DNA from: an uncultured Latescibacterota bacterium
Lineage (GTDB): Bacteria > Latescibacterota > UBA2968 > UBA8231
Assembly: GCA_951813615.1 (NCBI GenBank)
Contig: OX638377.1
Location: 6,173,739 to 6,237,738 of the forward strand
DNA: 64,000 nt
Direction: 5' to 3'
The stretch's first letter is position 1, and each line of letters opens with the position of its first letter. The position numbers and the translations under genes were made by a program. The notes beneath the pieces were generated by a model that made no database searches, had not been told where the DNA came from, and saw nothing but the letters and a program-made list of their open reading frames with translations. Below are positions 1 through 8,063 of the stretch, piece after piece.

Positions 1-534
1 GCTGCGGATCTGTTGCTCGCCGAGGTGCTGGTCGGGGATTTCAACGTGGGCGGACTGCGCGTGTACATGTCGCTGTTTTGGTTTGTGGCGGCGGCGCTGT
101 TGCTCGGCTATTTGCTGACGCAGACCAAGATGGGGAACTGGCTGCAAGCGGCGGGCGGCAATGCCGAAGCTGCCCGCGCTCGCGGCGTGGCCGTAGAGCG
201 CACCAAGGTCAAGCTGTTTGTGCTCTCGGCCGTCATGGCGGGTTTCGCTGGTATCATCAGCTCCATTCGCACGGCTGCGGCTAACCCCAACAGCGGCACG
301 GGCTATGAGCTGGAGGTCATCGCCATGGTCGTGATTGGGGGGACGGCCCTGACGGGTGGGCGCGGCACCATCGTCGGCACGGTGCTCGGCGTGTTCATCT
401 TGCGTTTGATGCGCAACGGCATTGTGCTCATCGGCGTACCCGGACTGGCGTACAACATTTTCATCGGCGCGATTATTCTGGGAATGATGGCCCTGCATTC
501 GTGGGTTGACCGTCGGCGACAGGAAAGGTACTAG
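1..534 (+). CDS. Sugar ABC transporter permease, RbsC type, 5' partial
   Basis: Inner-membrane permease of a ribose/xylose-type (BPD_transp_2) ABC importer. The frame is open at base 1, so the N-terminal part lies outside the window and only the last 177 codons are present. Visible features are several hydrophobic helices, the conserved stretch around GGNAEAARARGV, and the GGTALTGGRGTIVGTVLG segment that is characteristic of RbsC/XylH permeases. The ATPase expected to partner it is at 864-1613, about 330 bases downstream, an unusually wide gap for this operon type that is filled by the gene pair at 596-854. Substrate cannot be told from the sequence. Family assignment is confident. Confidence 0.93.
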   Translation, partial: AADLLLAEVLVGDFNVGGLRVYMSLFWFVAAALLLGYLLTQTKMGNWLQAAGGNAEAARARGVAVERTKVKLFVLSAVMAGFAGIISSIRTAAANPNSGTGYELEVIAMVVIGGTALTGGRGTIVGTVLGVFILRLMRNGIVLIGVPGLAYNIFIGAIILGMMALHSWVDRRRQERY

Positions 535-595
535 GCGATGGTTGTGGCTCTGGTATGGTTCGATTTTATTCATTAGAATACGCGGGGAGAAACGC

Positions 596-808
596 ATGAA
601 GGCAATAAATACCTTCAAAATGGATAAGAGCGTCCTTTCAGTTATATCCCTTTCTGAAGAATCAGATGAAAGGGAATACTGGCACTCAAAGACGCCTTAT
701 GAACGCTTGGAATCCGTTGAGTTGATGCGGCAGATTAACTATGGCTATGATCCAACTACCACCCGACTTCAAAGAGTTCTTGAAGTTGCTCAACTCACAT
801 CGAGTTGA
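596..808 (+). CDS. Small protein (70 aa) of a nucleotidyltransferase-linked pair
   Basis: A 70-residue protein beginning at an ATG preceded by a GGGGAGAA ribosome-binding-like stretch. It carries a KTPYERLE...LRQ-like middle and ends in YGYDPTTTRLQRVLEV. From memory, proteins of this shape sit just upstream of, and overlap, AbiEii/DUF6036-type nucleotidyltransferase genes, and that arrangement is seen here: the start of such a gene (747-854) lies inside its 3' end in another frame. Function is not established. A longer in-frame start at 506 would overlap the permease and lacks a ribosome-binding site. Confidence 0.6.
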   Translation: MKAINTFKMDKSVLSVISLSEESDEREYWHSKTPYERLESVELMRQINYGYDPTTTRLQRVLEVAQLTSS

Positions 809-854
809 ATATCTACTCGTCGGTGGCTACGCCGTTGGCTGTCATAAGAAATAG
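747..854 (+). pseudogene. Truncated nucleotidyltransferase (DUF6036/AbiEii-like) N-terminus
   Basis: Reading from the ATG at 747 gives 35 residues, LPPDFKEFLKLLNSH then VEYLLVGGYAVG, which matches the N-terminus of stand-alone nucleotidyltransferases (the GGYAVG loop starts the nucleotide-binding site). The frame stops at 852-854 just after that loop, where a full protein would continue with the metal-binding aspartates, and the ATPase gene begins ten bases later. The remnant overlaps the 3' end of the 70-aa gene in a different frame, as in intact pairs. I read it as the surviving 5' end of a deleted gene. Confidence 0.65.
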
Positions 855-863
855 AGCTAGCCG

Positions 864-1613
864 ATGACAGTAGCACTAGTCCAGATGAAAAACATCAGCA
901 AGTCCTACGGCAGGGTGCGTGCCCTTGAAGATGTCCATCTGACGGTCGGCGAGCGCGAGATCGTCGGTTTGCTCGGCGATAATGGGGCTGGTAAATCTAC
1001 GCTGATCAAAATTCTCTCCGGGGCCGTTCCCGCCAGCGGTGGTGACATTTTCATACGCAGCGAAAAAGCTGACATCAATAACACTGCCGACGCCATTGGC
1101 TACGGCATTGAAACCATCTATCAGGACTCGGCTCTCGTAGCGGAGTTGTCCATTGCGCGGAATTTTTTCTTGGGTCGCGAGCCCCTGAAAGGCCCAGCGT
1201 TTTTCGGGCGCATGGACCAAGAAGCGATGGCGAATGTGGCCCGCACCTTGCTCAAGCAGGTGGGCATTGAAAAGGACATTCCCGCGACGACGCCCATCGG
1301 CGCGTTATCGGGCGGCGAGCGTCAATCCGTGGCCATTGCGCGAGCCATGCACTTCGATAGCGAGCTCATCATTCTCGACGAACCAACCAACAATTTGGGC
1401 GTCGCGGAGACGCAAGGTGTCTTGCGCTTTGTCCGCAACGCCCGCGACTCGGGCCACTCCTGCATTTTCATCGCGCACAACATCCACCACGTCTTCCAGG
1501 TCGTGGACCGGATCGTGGTGCTGCGCCAAGGCCGCGTCGTCGCCGACGACATTGACCCCAAGGAGACGACCGTGGCCGAGGTGGAGCAGGTTATTACGGG
1601 GATGGGTGGTTAA
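864..1613 (+). CDS. Sugar ABC transporter ATP-binding protein
   Basis: Cytoplasmic ATPase of 249 aa, a single nucleotide-binding domain as in FrcA-type sugar importers rather than the double RbsA form. Walker A is GDNGAGKST (residues 38-46), the Q-loop lies in ETIYQDSAL, the signature is LSGGERQ, Walker B is LIILDEP and the switch histidine is in IFIAHNIHHV. It should energise the permease at 1-534. The start at 864 follows GAGCTAGCCG, a weak ribosome-binding site. The downstream neighbour converges from the minus strand after 30 bases. Confidence 0.95.
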   Translation: MTVALVQMKNISKSYGRVRALEDVHLTVGEREIVGLLGDNGAGKSTLIKILSGAVPASGGDIFIRSEKADINNTADAIGYGIETIYQDSALVAELSIARNFFLGREPLKGPAFFGRMDQEAMANVARTLLKQVGIEKDIPATTPIGALSGGERQSVAIARAMHFDSELIILDEPTNNLGVAETQGVLRFVRNARDSGHSCIFIAHNIHHVFQVVDRIVVLRQGRVVADDIDPKETTVAEVEQVITGMGG

Positions 1614-1643
1614 GGGCGGCCGGCCGTCGGGGAATGGCGGTGG

Positions 1644-2723
1644 TTAATCCGCGTTGTTGGCGATGGACACCTCGCCTGTTGCGGCTCGATCGGCCAAGGC
1701 TTGGGCCTCGCTCGTAGGTAAGTTGCCGTTTTCGACGATGAGTACGTTGCCGCCAATGGCGACGAGATTGACCAACCCCGCGAGGCTAGTCAGTTTTTCA
1801 TTTTCGTAGATATTGAGGTCTTGGGCGACCTGCGCAAGGCTTTCCAATCCCGCCAATGTGACCAGCTTTTCGTTGTTGTAGATGTTGAGGTTGCCGCTGA
1901 CGCGACTGAGACTCGCCAGCCCGGCGATGCTGGTCAGTCGCGAGTTGCTGTAAATGCTCAGGTCTTGGCCGACGTCCGTTAGGCTGGATACGTCCTCGAC
2001 CATGTCCAACGCGGCATTGCGCCCGATGCGCAAGCTGCCGCCGATTTCCTTTAGAGACGACACATCTTCTAGCGCGGTGAGAGACAAGTTGTCCTCGATG
2101 ACGAAATCGCCGCCTACGCGGCTAAGATTCGAGAGGTCCTCTATGAGTTCAAGCGAGGGATTGAAGGCGATGGTGAAACTGCCGCCGACCGTGGTGAGGC
2201 CGAACAGGCCGTCGATATTGGCCAATTGGTTGTTGTTGTCGATGAGCGCGTTGCCGCCGACCGCGTTGAGTTTGATTAGGCCGTCCACGGCGGTCAGCTT
2301 GTCGTTGTGGGAGATGTTGAAGTGGCCGCCGATAGCGCTGAGGAAGGACAGCCCTTCGATATCGACGAGGTCATCGTTGTCGCGGATGGTGACGTCCCCG
2401 CCCACAGCAGCGAGGTTATTTAGCCCCTCAAAGTTTTTGAGTTCGTCGTTGTCGTGGATGGTGAGATTGCCGTCCACGGCGCTGAGTTGGTTCAAGCCCT
2501 CAAAAAGGGAAAGGTCCAAGCGCGTAATTTCGAGGTCGCCCGCAATGGTGTAATTGCACCGTCCCTCTCTCTCCAGTGCATCCGCGTCTGCACGCGAGCG
2601 CACGATGTGGTCGCCCGGCAGAACGTTGCCTTCACAGTCGCCTGAGGTGCTAGCCACGCCCGCGTCCTCGCCGCATCCGGCCAAGACGAGCAACAAGACG
2701 AATAGGTTAGCCACGGCGATCAA
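1644..2723 (-). CDS. Repeat lipoprotein, receptor-L/LRR-like
   Basis: About 359 aa. The N-terminus is a lipoprotein signal (hydrophobic core then LAGC, Cys17), so it is probably anchored in a membrane facing the periplasm or outside. The rest is a tandem array of about eleven repeats of about 24 residues with the pattern G-G-x-hydrophobic-x-I-x-x-N-x-x-L-x-x-hydrophobic-x-G-L, resembling receptor L-domain or leucine-rich solenoids. I chose the TTG at 2723 because it overlaps the sulfatase stop codon (TTGA), implying translational coupling; GTG at 2714 is an alternative. The much longer upstream extension of this frame is sulfatase sequence read in the wrong frame. Ligand unknown. Confidence 0.75.
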   Translation of the reverse strand: MIAVANLFVLLLVLAGCGEDAGVASTSGDCEGNVLPGDHIVRSRADADALEREGRCNYTIAGDLEITRLDLSLFEGLNQLSAVDGNLTIHDNDELKNFEGLNNLAAVGGDVTIRDNDDLVDIEGLSFLSAIGGHFNISHNDKLTAVDGLIKLNAVGGNALIDNNNQLANIDGLFGLTTVGGSFTIAFNPSLELIEDLSNLSRVGGDFVIEDNLSLTALEDVSSLKEIGGSLRIGRNAALDMVEDVSSLTDVGQDLSIYSNSRLTSIAGLASLSRVSGNLNIYNNEKLVTLAGLESLAQVAQDLNIYENEKLTSLAGLVNLVAIGGNVLIVENGNLPTSEAQALADRAATGEVSIANNAD

Positions 2724-3979
2724 TCTAGGTACCCGAGGTCGCGCAGGCGCTCTTGGAGGATCTCGGCCTCGCCAGCCGTTGCTCCTTGAGCCTGCATCTG
2801 TTGGTATGCGGAGCGATCGCGCAGGTCGCGATATTGCGCGCGGTAGGGCAATGGGGCAGCGCAAACCAAGTCGTCGCCGCCGTGGCGCAGGTCGCGCAGG
2901 ACGTATGCGCCCGTCTGTTCGTCCTCGCGGTAGAAATGCCGTCCATCGCACAGGCACCACTCGCGGATGCCCTCGGCATAGCGCGCTATTTCCTCGCCGT
3001 CGATAGCCGTAGGCGACGTAACGCGCTCTGTGGGTAGGCGCAGATTGTCGGCGCTGAGAAAACCGATGCCGTATAGACTGTCTAGCTCAGATAATACCCA
3101 ACGCTCGGCTGACGTTGTGCTCGGCTCCAGCCAGTTCTGTCCGAACCCTTGGTAGTCAACAGGTAGGTCGGCCAACGCCGCGATGGTCGGAAAGAGGTCG
3201 ATGGCAGAAAGCGCTCCGTCGTGTGGGAAGGAAAACCCACCCGGTACGTGTGCCAGCATAGGCACGTGAACTACATTGGGATGCAGCCGGTCGCCGTGCG
3301 CCATAACCTCCCCGCAAAACCCCTCGCCGTGGTCGCCGCAGATAAAGACCGCCCACTCGTCGAGGTCAATGCGCTTGAGCAGCTCGACGAGGGAAAACTC
3401 CAGCACGTGGGTCACAGCCGCTTGGTAGTAGCGCAGCGCTTCTTCTACCTGCCCAGTTGCCACTAGTTGACCCAGGTCCGGCCGATGGGGTATGTCGCCC
3501 AAGCCGTAGCCGCCGTGCGTGTACCAAAAGTGAAGGAATTTAAACTGCGGGCCGCTCGGCTCGATCAGCTCGGTGCACAGGCGTTCGAGTGATCCCAAGT
3601 ACTGCTGGGTGGCCGCTGGATCGACTGGCCCGATAAAAGGCGCGAAGTCGAGGAAGCGGAATACGTCCGGCCGCTCGGAAAACCCTCGGACGCTGTACCC
3701 GGCCGCGGCAAAAACGTCGAACAGGTTGACCACGCCGGCGAACATCTTCAGGTAGGTCTGGCCAAAAAGCCCGTGTTCAAAGGGATACAGCCCGGTGAAC
3801 AACGAGGTGTGCGAAGGGCGGGTCGCTGGCGCGGTGACAAAGTAGCGCTCGGCAAAGGCGTAATCCCGCGTCAGCAGATCGAATTTGGGCGTGTTAATCC
3901 GCGGATTCGTCCGGCTCAGGGCGTCGTAGCGCCAGCAGTCGATGGAGACAATTAGGAATTTGTCGATCTTTTCCGGCAT
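2720..3979 (-). CDS. Sulfatase-like hydrolase (alkaline phosphatase superfamily)
   Basis: 419 aa, no signal peptide. The N-terminal metal-binding motif is VSIDCWRYD (Asp14), and the second metal site is CGDHGEGF. At the position of the formylglycine cysteine the protein reads TRPSHTSLFTG, with Thr53 instead of Cys or Ser, so it probably uses the threonine directly and does not need formylglycine maturation. That substitution is seen in phosphoesterase-type members of the superfamily, so sulfatase activity is not assured. It is followed by an overlapping repeat lipoprotein and preceded by a beta-propeller protein, suggesting one transcription unit. Confidence 0.88.
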   Translation of the reverse strand: MPEKIDKFLIVSIDCWRYDALSRTNPRINTPKFDLLTRDYAFAERYFVTAPATRPSHTSLFTGLYPFEHGLFGQTYLKMFAGVVNLFDVFAAAGYSVRGFSERPDVFRFLDFAPFIGPVDPAATQQYLGSLERLCTELIEPSGPQFKFLHFWYTHGGYGLGDIPHRPDLGQLVATGQVEEALRYYQAAVTHVLEFSLVELLKRIDLDEWAVFICGDHGEGFCGEVMAHGDRLHPNVVHVPMLAHVPGGFSFPHDGALSAIDLFPTIAALADLPVDYQGFGQNWLEPSTTSAERWVLSELDSLYGIGFLSADNLRLPTERVTSPTAIDGEEIARYAEGIREWCLCDGRHFYREDEQTGAYVLRDLRHGGDDLVCAAPLPYRAQYRDLRDRSAYQQMQAQGATAGEAEILQERLRDLGYLD

Positions 3980-3991
3980 CCTCTCTCCTCG

Positions 3992-5380
3992 TCAATCGAG
4001 CAGCCGTGCGTTGTACTGGCGCGGGCCGTGAAGGTAGCGGTCGAATCGGCTCTCGTCGAGTGGCGCGGGCGTGTAGATGTACACGGCGTCGCTGTATGGA
4101 TCGTAGAGTATCACTTCCTCGCGCTCGTCGCCGCAGACATCGGCCGGAAAGCAGTGGTACCATCCCATCTTGCCGCCGGTTGGCGCGGGCAATTCTGGGA
4201 AGGTTGTGACCTTGTGGCCGTGGCCGTTGAAGAGGGCCGCTGGACTGTAGAGCAAGTCCCCCTGCTCCGGCCCGTTCCAGCGCACGATTTCCATGCCTGT
4301 GTTGTTGGGCGACTCATCTACTTGGAAGCGGCTAAGTACTGTGCCGTCTTGCGCGACGATCATCACGTCTGCGTGGTGGCCGTTGTAGCGGATGGCCAAT
4401 TCGCGGCCGGGTAGCTCGGGCCGCAAGTTGCCGCAGCGCACCTCTTGCCCGTGCGGCACCACGTCCGCCCCCAAGTGCAGCAGGTGTCGTCCGCTGCCGT
4501 CGAGCACTTGGCCGCCGCCCGAGACAATGGCCGCTGATTCCGTTCCCCACCTATCGACCAACACGCTGTCTGCATGGTCGCCTAAAAAGGTTTCCCACAA
4601 AACGCTGCCGTCGTGGTCGAGGCCAAAGTGCCCGCCATTGACCTCGTCGCGCCCATCGCCGTCCAAGTCGCCGACGGCCGGGATGTACGCCGCGTGCTCC
4701 GGGTAGCGATGCCATTTGCTGCGATAGTGCCACAGCACTTCGAGCCGGTCGTTGAACGCGAGGACATCGCTACCCAGCTTGACGATAAAATCGCGCGGCT
4801 GGTCGTGCCCGGAGAAGTTGGCGATTAGCAGCCGCTGATGCACGTAGTTGGGGATGTGCATTTCTCCGTCTGCGTAGGCGTTGCAGCGCATTAGTTCCTC
4901 GGGCGCGGCGCAGTGTTTGACCGCACCCGTGCATCCGTCGAGGATGGCGATGTGGACGTCTGCGAGGTCCCACTTGCTGGTGCGTTTCACATGGGGATCG
5001 ACGAGGCAGCAGAGGACTTCTTGCTGCCCGTCTTGGTCGATGTCGCAGATAGCCACTGGCCCCGGGCGGTCGGGAGAAATCGTCGTGAGGCGTTCGGGAC
5101 CGTCCGCGTCGAGTGCGGTAAAATCCCGATCTCCCACTGACCAAAGCGGCTCGCCGGCGAGCGAAAAAGCTCCTAGAAAGCAGGGCTTGATGCCCCCCAA
5201 AGCATTGTACACGAGGAAATCGACCTGCCCATCTCCAGTCAGGTCGCCGATGCGAATGTCCCCGCCGGTGCGCTCGCGGACGAACTCGTCGGGCAAGGCG
5301 ACCTTCTTGTAGAGCAGGGCCTCTGGGGTGCATGTTGGATTTTTCACGGGATGCAAAACCTTTTTGCCCACCGCGGCCAA
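3992..5380 (-). CDS. FG-GAP/VCBS beta-propeller protein
   Basis: About 462 aa with repeated calcium-binding-like motifs DLTGDGQVD, DIDQDGQQE and DLDGDGRDE spaced as in FG-GAP/VCBS propeller blades. The C-terminus (YTPAP...YNARLLD) recalls propeller proteins related to rhamnogalacturonan lyases of family PL11, but I cannot identify catalytic residues. No signal peptide is visible, which is odd for this fold. The start is uncertain: TTG at 5380 and GTG at 5371 are in frame, neither with a good ribosome-binding site. It lies 9 bases after the HepT-like gene and 12 before the sulfatase. Confidence 0.7.
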   Translation of the reverse strand: MAAVGKKVLHPVKNPTCTPEALLYKKVALPDEFVRERTGGDIRIGDLTGDGQVDFLVYNALGGIKPCFLGAFSLAGEPLWSVGDRDFTALDADGPERLTTISPDRPGPVAICDIDQDGQQEVLCCLVDPHVKRTSKWDLADVHIAILDGCTGAVKHCAAPEELMRCNAYADGEMHIPNYVHQRLLIANFSGHDQPRDFIVKLGSDVLAFNDRLEVLWHYRSKWHRYPEHAAYIPAVGDLDGDGRDEVNGGHFGLDHDGSVLWETFLGDHADSVLVDRWGTESAAIVSGGGQVLDGSGRHLLHLGADVVPHGQEVRCGNLRPELPGRELAIRYNGHHADVMIVAQDGTVLSRFQVDESPNNTGMEIVRWNGPEQGDLLYSPAALFNGHGHKVTTFPELPAPTGGKMGWYHCFPADVCGDEREEVILYDPYSDAVYIYTPAPLDESRFDRYLHGPRQYNARLLD

Positions 5381-5389
5381 AGGGGAGCG

Positions 5390-5878
5390 TTAGTCGGCGT
5401 CGGCCAATCCTTCGAGAAAGTCGATAAAGACGGCTAGCTCATCCCCGACTTGGGCGAAGTCGCCTACTAGCGCTTCGGCCAGCGGCCTTATCCGCTGCGG
5501 GTCAAATTCAAAGGCATAGACGTGGCGCACCACGTGGCGGAAGCGCAGATATTCGTCTAAGCGCTTGGTGGTTTCTTTAGAAAACACGGCCGGCCGGATT
5601 CGCGGTAGTTGGGTGGCCATTTGCCGCAGCAACTCTTGATGCCATTCGGCACCTGCGGGCACATGTCCATCTACTTCGGCGGCGATATGGCGCAGCAGGC
5701 GCTCTAGGCCGGTGTAGAAATCGTGTAGATTGAGCGCGGTCGCGTCCCAATAGAGGTCGCTATTAATCGAGTCTCCTTCGCTGGCCTCCACTGCTCTGCG
5801 AACCCGAGTGACGACCTCCTCTATGTTTTCCAATTCGCTGCGGATGCGCTCGGCACTGACGATGTGGCGAGAGATCAT
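5390..5878 (-). CDS. HepT-like toxin (DUF86)
   Basis: 162 aa, all-helical. It contains the HepT signature RX4HXY as R114-HVVR-H119-V-Y121, the catalytic/interaction motif of the HEPN-type toxin family. Its ATG overlaps the last codon of the nucleotidyltransferase at 5875-6255 (ATGA), the standard antitoxin-first layout of MntA/HepT modules. In characterised systems the nucleotidyltransferase AMPylates the toxin near the tyrosine of this motif; here that is inferred. The protein is somewhat longer than the usual 110-145 aa. Confidence 0.85.
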   Translation of the reverse strand: MISRHIVSAERIRSELENIEEVVTRVRRAVEASEGDSINSDLYWDATALNLHDFYTGLERLLRHIAAEVDGHVPAGAEWHQELLRQMATQLPRIRPAVFSKETTKRLDEYLRFRHVVRHVYAFEFDPQRIRPLAEALVGDFAQVGDELAVFIDFLEGLADAD

Positions 5879-6255
5879 AGATCAATTCCTTCGCGCTCGA
5901 TAACCGCTCTTAGGGCGGGACGGCAACAGGCGATATCGACCAAGTTCACTTCGATATCTGGGTCGAGGTCCATGACCGCTCCGAGTGCTCGCCAAATGTC
6001 CTCGGGCCGGAGGCCCCAAGCGGCGATATCCACGTCGGACCAGGAGTTGAACCTGTCTTCGTGCGCCAATGAGCCGAAGATCACCACCCGCTTGGCGTTG
6101 AAGTGTTCCTCTAGTAGGCGGGCCGCCTGCCTCGCTAGACCCCAAGCGCGCTGACGGCGCTCGCACAGACGCTCCTTTTCGGCGATGTGGCGTTGGCGGG
6201 CCGCCTCTCGGTAGGCATCCATTTCAGCGGGTGTTATTGGAAAATAGGTAGGCAT
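5875..6255 (-). CDS. MntA-like nucleotidyltransferase antitoxin
   Basis: 126 aa from the ATG at 6255 (an in-frame TTG lies two codons upstream). A helical N-terminus is followed by the minimal nucleotidyltransferase core: GS (61-62) then SDVD with Asp74 and Asp76, the metal ligands, in the order expected for pol-beta-fold MNT proteins. A further aspartate sits in DIEVNLVD. It overlaps the HepT-like gene by four bases and probably neutralises it by nucleotidylation. A divergent dehydrogenase gene starts about 180 bases upstream. Confidence 0.87.
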   Translation of the reverse strand: MPTYFPITPAEMDAYREAARQRHIAEKERLCERRQRAWGLARQAARLLEEHFNAKRVVIFGSLAHEDRFNSWSDVDIAAWGLRPEDIWRALGAVMDLDPDIEVNLVDIACCRPALRAVIEREGIDL

Positions 6256-6433
6256 GGCCAAAGCCGTTGATCAAGGGTCTAGTAGCAATGCTGCGTCTAG
6301 CGAGAAATATACGCATGATGCCGACAAAAGTGAACGGTTTGACAGGAGCGGGAGAGATTGCGTCTCAGGTGTCTTGCGATATATTCCTCGCCAGAGTTGC
6401 CCTAGCACTGTGCAAATTAGCGAAAGGAGCCAC

Positions 6434-7390
6434 ATGTCTTTCAAGTTCGTCTTTCTGTCACCCGCTGGCGAGCTAGCCGCTGTCATGTCCGAGGCGGTCC
6501 CCACGATGGAGATCGTCCAATGCGAAAGCCGCGCCGAAGCCCTAGCCGCTCTGCCCACGGCGCATGCCTGTTTCGGCACCTTGGACTCAGAGCTGTTGGC
6601 CGCAGCGGTCCAGCTCAAGTGGTTGGCCGCCCCAGCCGCTGGCCCGCCCAAGGGGTATTACTTCCCGGAACTCATCGCCAGCGAGGTGGCGGTGACCAAT
6701 TTTCGCGGCATCTTCAACGACCACATCTCGGCCCATATCATGGCCTTTGTGCTCGCACTCTCGCGCGGCATGCATCTCTACTTCCGCAATCAATTCGCCG
6801 GCCAGTGGCGCAGCGGAGGGGAGTCGAGTCCTTCGACCTACCTGCCCGAAGCTACCGCGCTGATCATCGGCGTCGGCGGGATTGGCGCAGAGACTGCGCG
6901 CCAGTGCAAGAACTGGGGCATGACGATTGTTGGTATTGACCCCCGCGTTGAGTCGTCGCCGCCGGGCGTTGACGAATTATATCGCCCGGATGAGCTCGAC
7001 CAACTTTTGCCGAGAGCGGATTTCGTCATTCTCACCGTGCCGCAGACGCCGCAGACCGAGGGCTTTTTCACCAGCGCCCGGTTTGAGCAGATGAAGACCA
7101 GCGCGTACTTCATCAACATCGGTCGCGGCTCGAACGTCAAGTTGGCCGACCTCGACCAAGCCCTGCGCGAGGGCCAGATCGCCGGTGCTGCCTTAGATGT
7201 GTTTGAGCAGGAGCCGCTGCCGCCGGAGCACCCGCTGTGGACGGCCCCTAACTTCCTGATGACCCCGCACGTGGCCGCGGCCGGTCCTTATCTGGCCGAA
7301 CGTCGGCGCGACCTGTTGGTGGAAAATTGCAAGCGCTTCGCTCGTGGCGAGGGGTTAGTGAATGTGGTGGATAAAGAGAACTGGTTCTAG
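6434..7390 (+). CDS. D-2-hydroxyacid dehydrogenase, NAD-dependent
   Basis: 318 aa from an ATG preceded by AAAGGAG. NAD-binding glycine motif GVGGIG is at 146-151 with the acidic residue of IDPR at the end of the second strand. Catalytic Arg sits in INIGRGS, Glu in DVFEQEPLP and His in TPHVAAAG, the usual triad. It probably interconverts a 2-keto acid and its D-2-hydroxy acid; substrate is not defined. The 3' end overlaps the converging methyltransferase by four bases, so no terminator lies between them. The in-frame extension upstream to 6254 lacks a ribosome-binding site. Confidence 0.93.
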   Translation: MSFKFVFLSPAGELAAVMSEAVPTMEIVQCESRAEALAALPTAHACFGTLDSELLAAAVQLKWLAAPAAGPPKGYYFPELIASEVAVTNFRGIFNDHISAHIMAFVLALSRGMHLYFRNQFAGQWRSGGESSPSTYLPEATALIIGVGGIGAETARQCKNWGMTIVGIDPRVESSPPGVDELYRPDELDQLLPRADFVILTVPQTPQTEGFFTSARFEQMKTSAYFINIGRGSNVKLADLDQALREGQIAGAALDVFEQEPLPPEHPLWTAPNFLMTPHVAAAGPYLAERRRDLLVENCKRFARGEGLVNVVDKENWF

Positions 7391-8010
7391 GGCAGCGTAC
7401 CCGTGATGAGTAGGTACGCGTCGGCTTTGACTTCGCCGTTGATTTCCCACTCTTTGAGTTCACCACCGAGCTTCTCTATGACCTTTTCGCTCAGCGAGTG
7501 AAAGGGCGGGCGGCCCGGGTCGGCGATGATGATCTGCCCGACTTCGACCTCGATCGCCTTTTTGATCAGCTTGTAGAGCGGCGAGACCATTTCGTCCCAG
7601 AAGCAAATATCGGCCCCGATGATCAGGTTGGTTTGGCGCAGGTCTTTCTTTTTTACCTTCTCGAACTTGCAGCGCCAAGTTTCTATCTCGACATCGTTGA
7701 TCTCGGCGTGTAGCTGCAAGTAGGGAAAGACCGCGGCATCCGCGTCCATTCCGGTGACGTTGGCGCCGTGGTTTTTAGCGCAGTAGATCCCGGCGAGGCC
7801 CCAGCCGCAGCCGATATCCAAAACCCGCGCCTTTGGCGGCAGACCTTGATGCGAGAGAAAGTCCATCACGCACCAACTCGAATTCCAGAATTTGTTGCCG
7901 TGGATGCCGGGTTCGTGCTTCTTTTTTTTGGCGAGCACTTGCGGGTGAGCGGCTTTGAGTACTGTGATGCCATACGCCTGACGCGAGGTTTTCTTTTTTT
8001 CTTTAGCCAT
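7387..8010 (-). CDS. Class I SAM-dependent methyltransferase
   Basis: 207 aa. Motif I is VLDIGCGWG (63-71), followed by an acidic residue in GMDAD and a motif IV-like GADICFWDE. The order and the later IIIADPGRPPF resemble lysine methyltransferases of the METTL20/METTL16-type group, so a protein substrate is possible. The first 33 residues are rich in lysine (KEKKK, KKKKHEP), which may bind nucleic acid or protein. Start ATG at 8010 has only a distant AGGA. Target unknown. Confidence 0.85.
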   Translation of the reverse strand: MAKEKKKTSRQAYGITVLKAAHPQVLAKKKKHEPGIHGNKFWNSSWCVMDFLSHQGLPPKARVLDIGCGWGLAGIYCAKNHGANVTGMDADAAVFPYLQLHAEINDVEIETWRCKFEKVKKKDLRQTNLIIGADICFWDEMVSPLYKLIKKAIEVEVGQIIIADPGRPPFHSLSEKVIEKLGGELKEWEINGEVKADAYLLITGTLP

Positions 8011-8063
8011 TTCGCTCTACTATTTTCCTAGGGAAGTTAGATTTTTCCGCAGTACCCCAGCCC

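Noticed and set aside
1954..2553. 199-codon plus-strand frame opposite the repeat lipoprotein
   Set aside because: Shadow of the 24-residue repeat; composition is Ser/Pro/Leu only with no family pattern.
2724..2960. N-terminal extension of the repeat lipoprotein
   Set aside because: It lies entirely inside the sulfatase gene in another frame and is Arg/Pro-rich; the lipoprotein signal begins at 2723.
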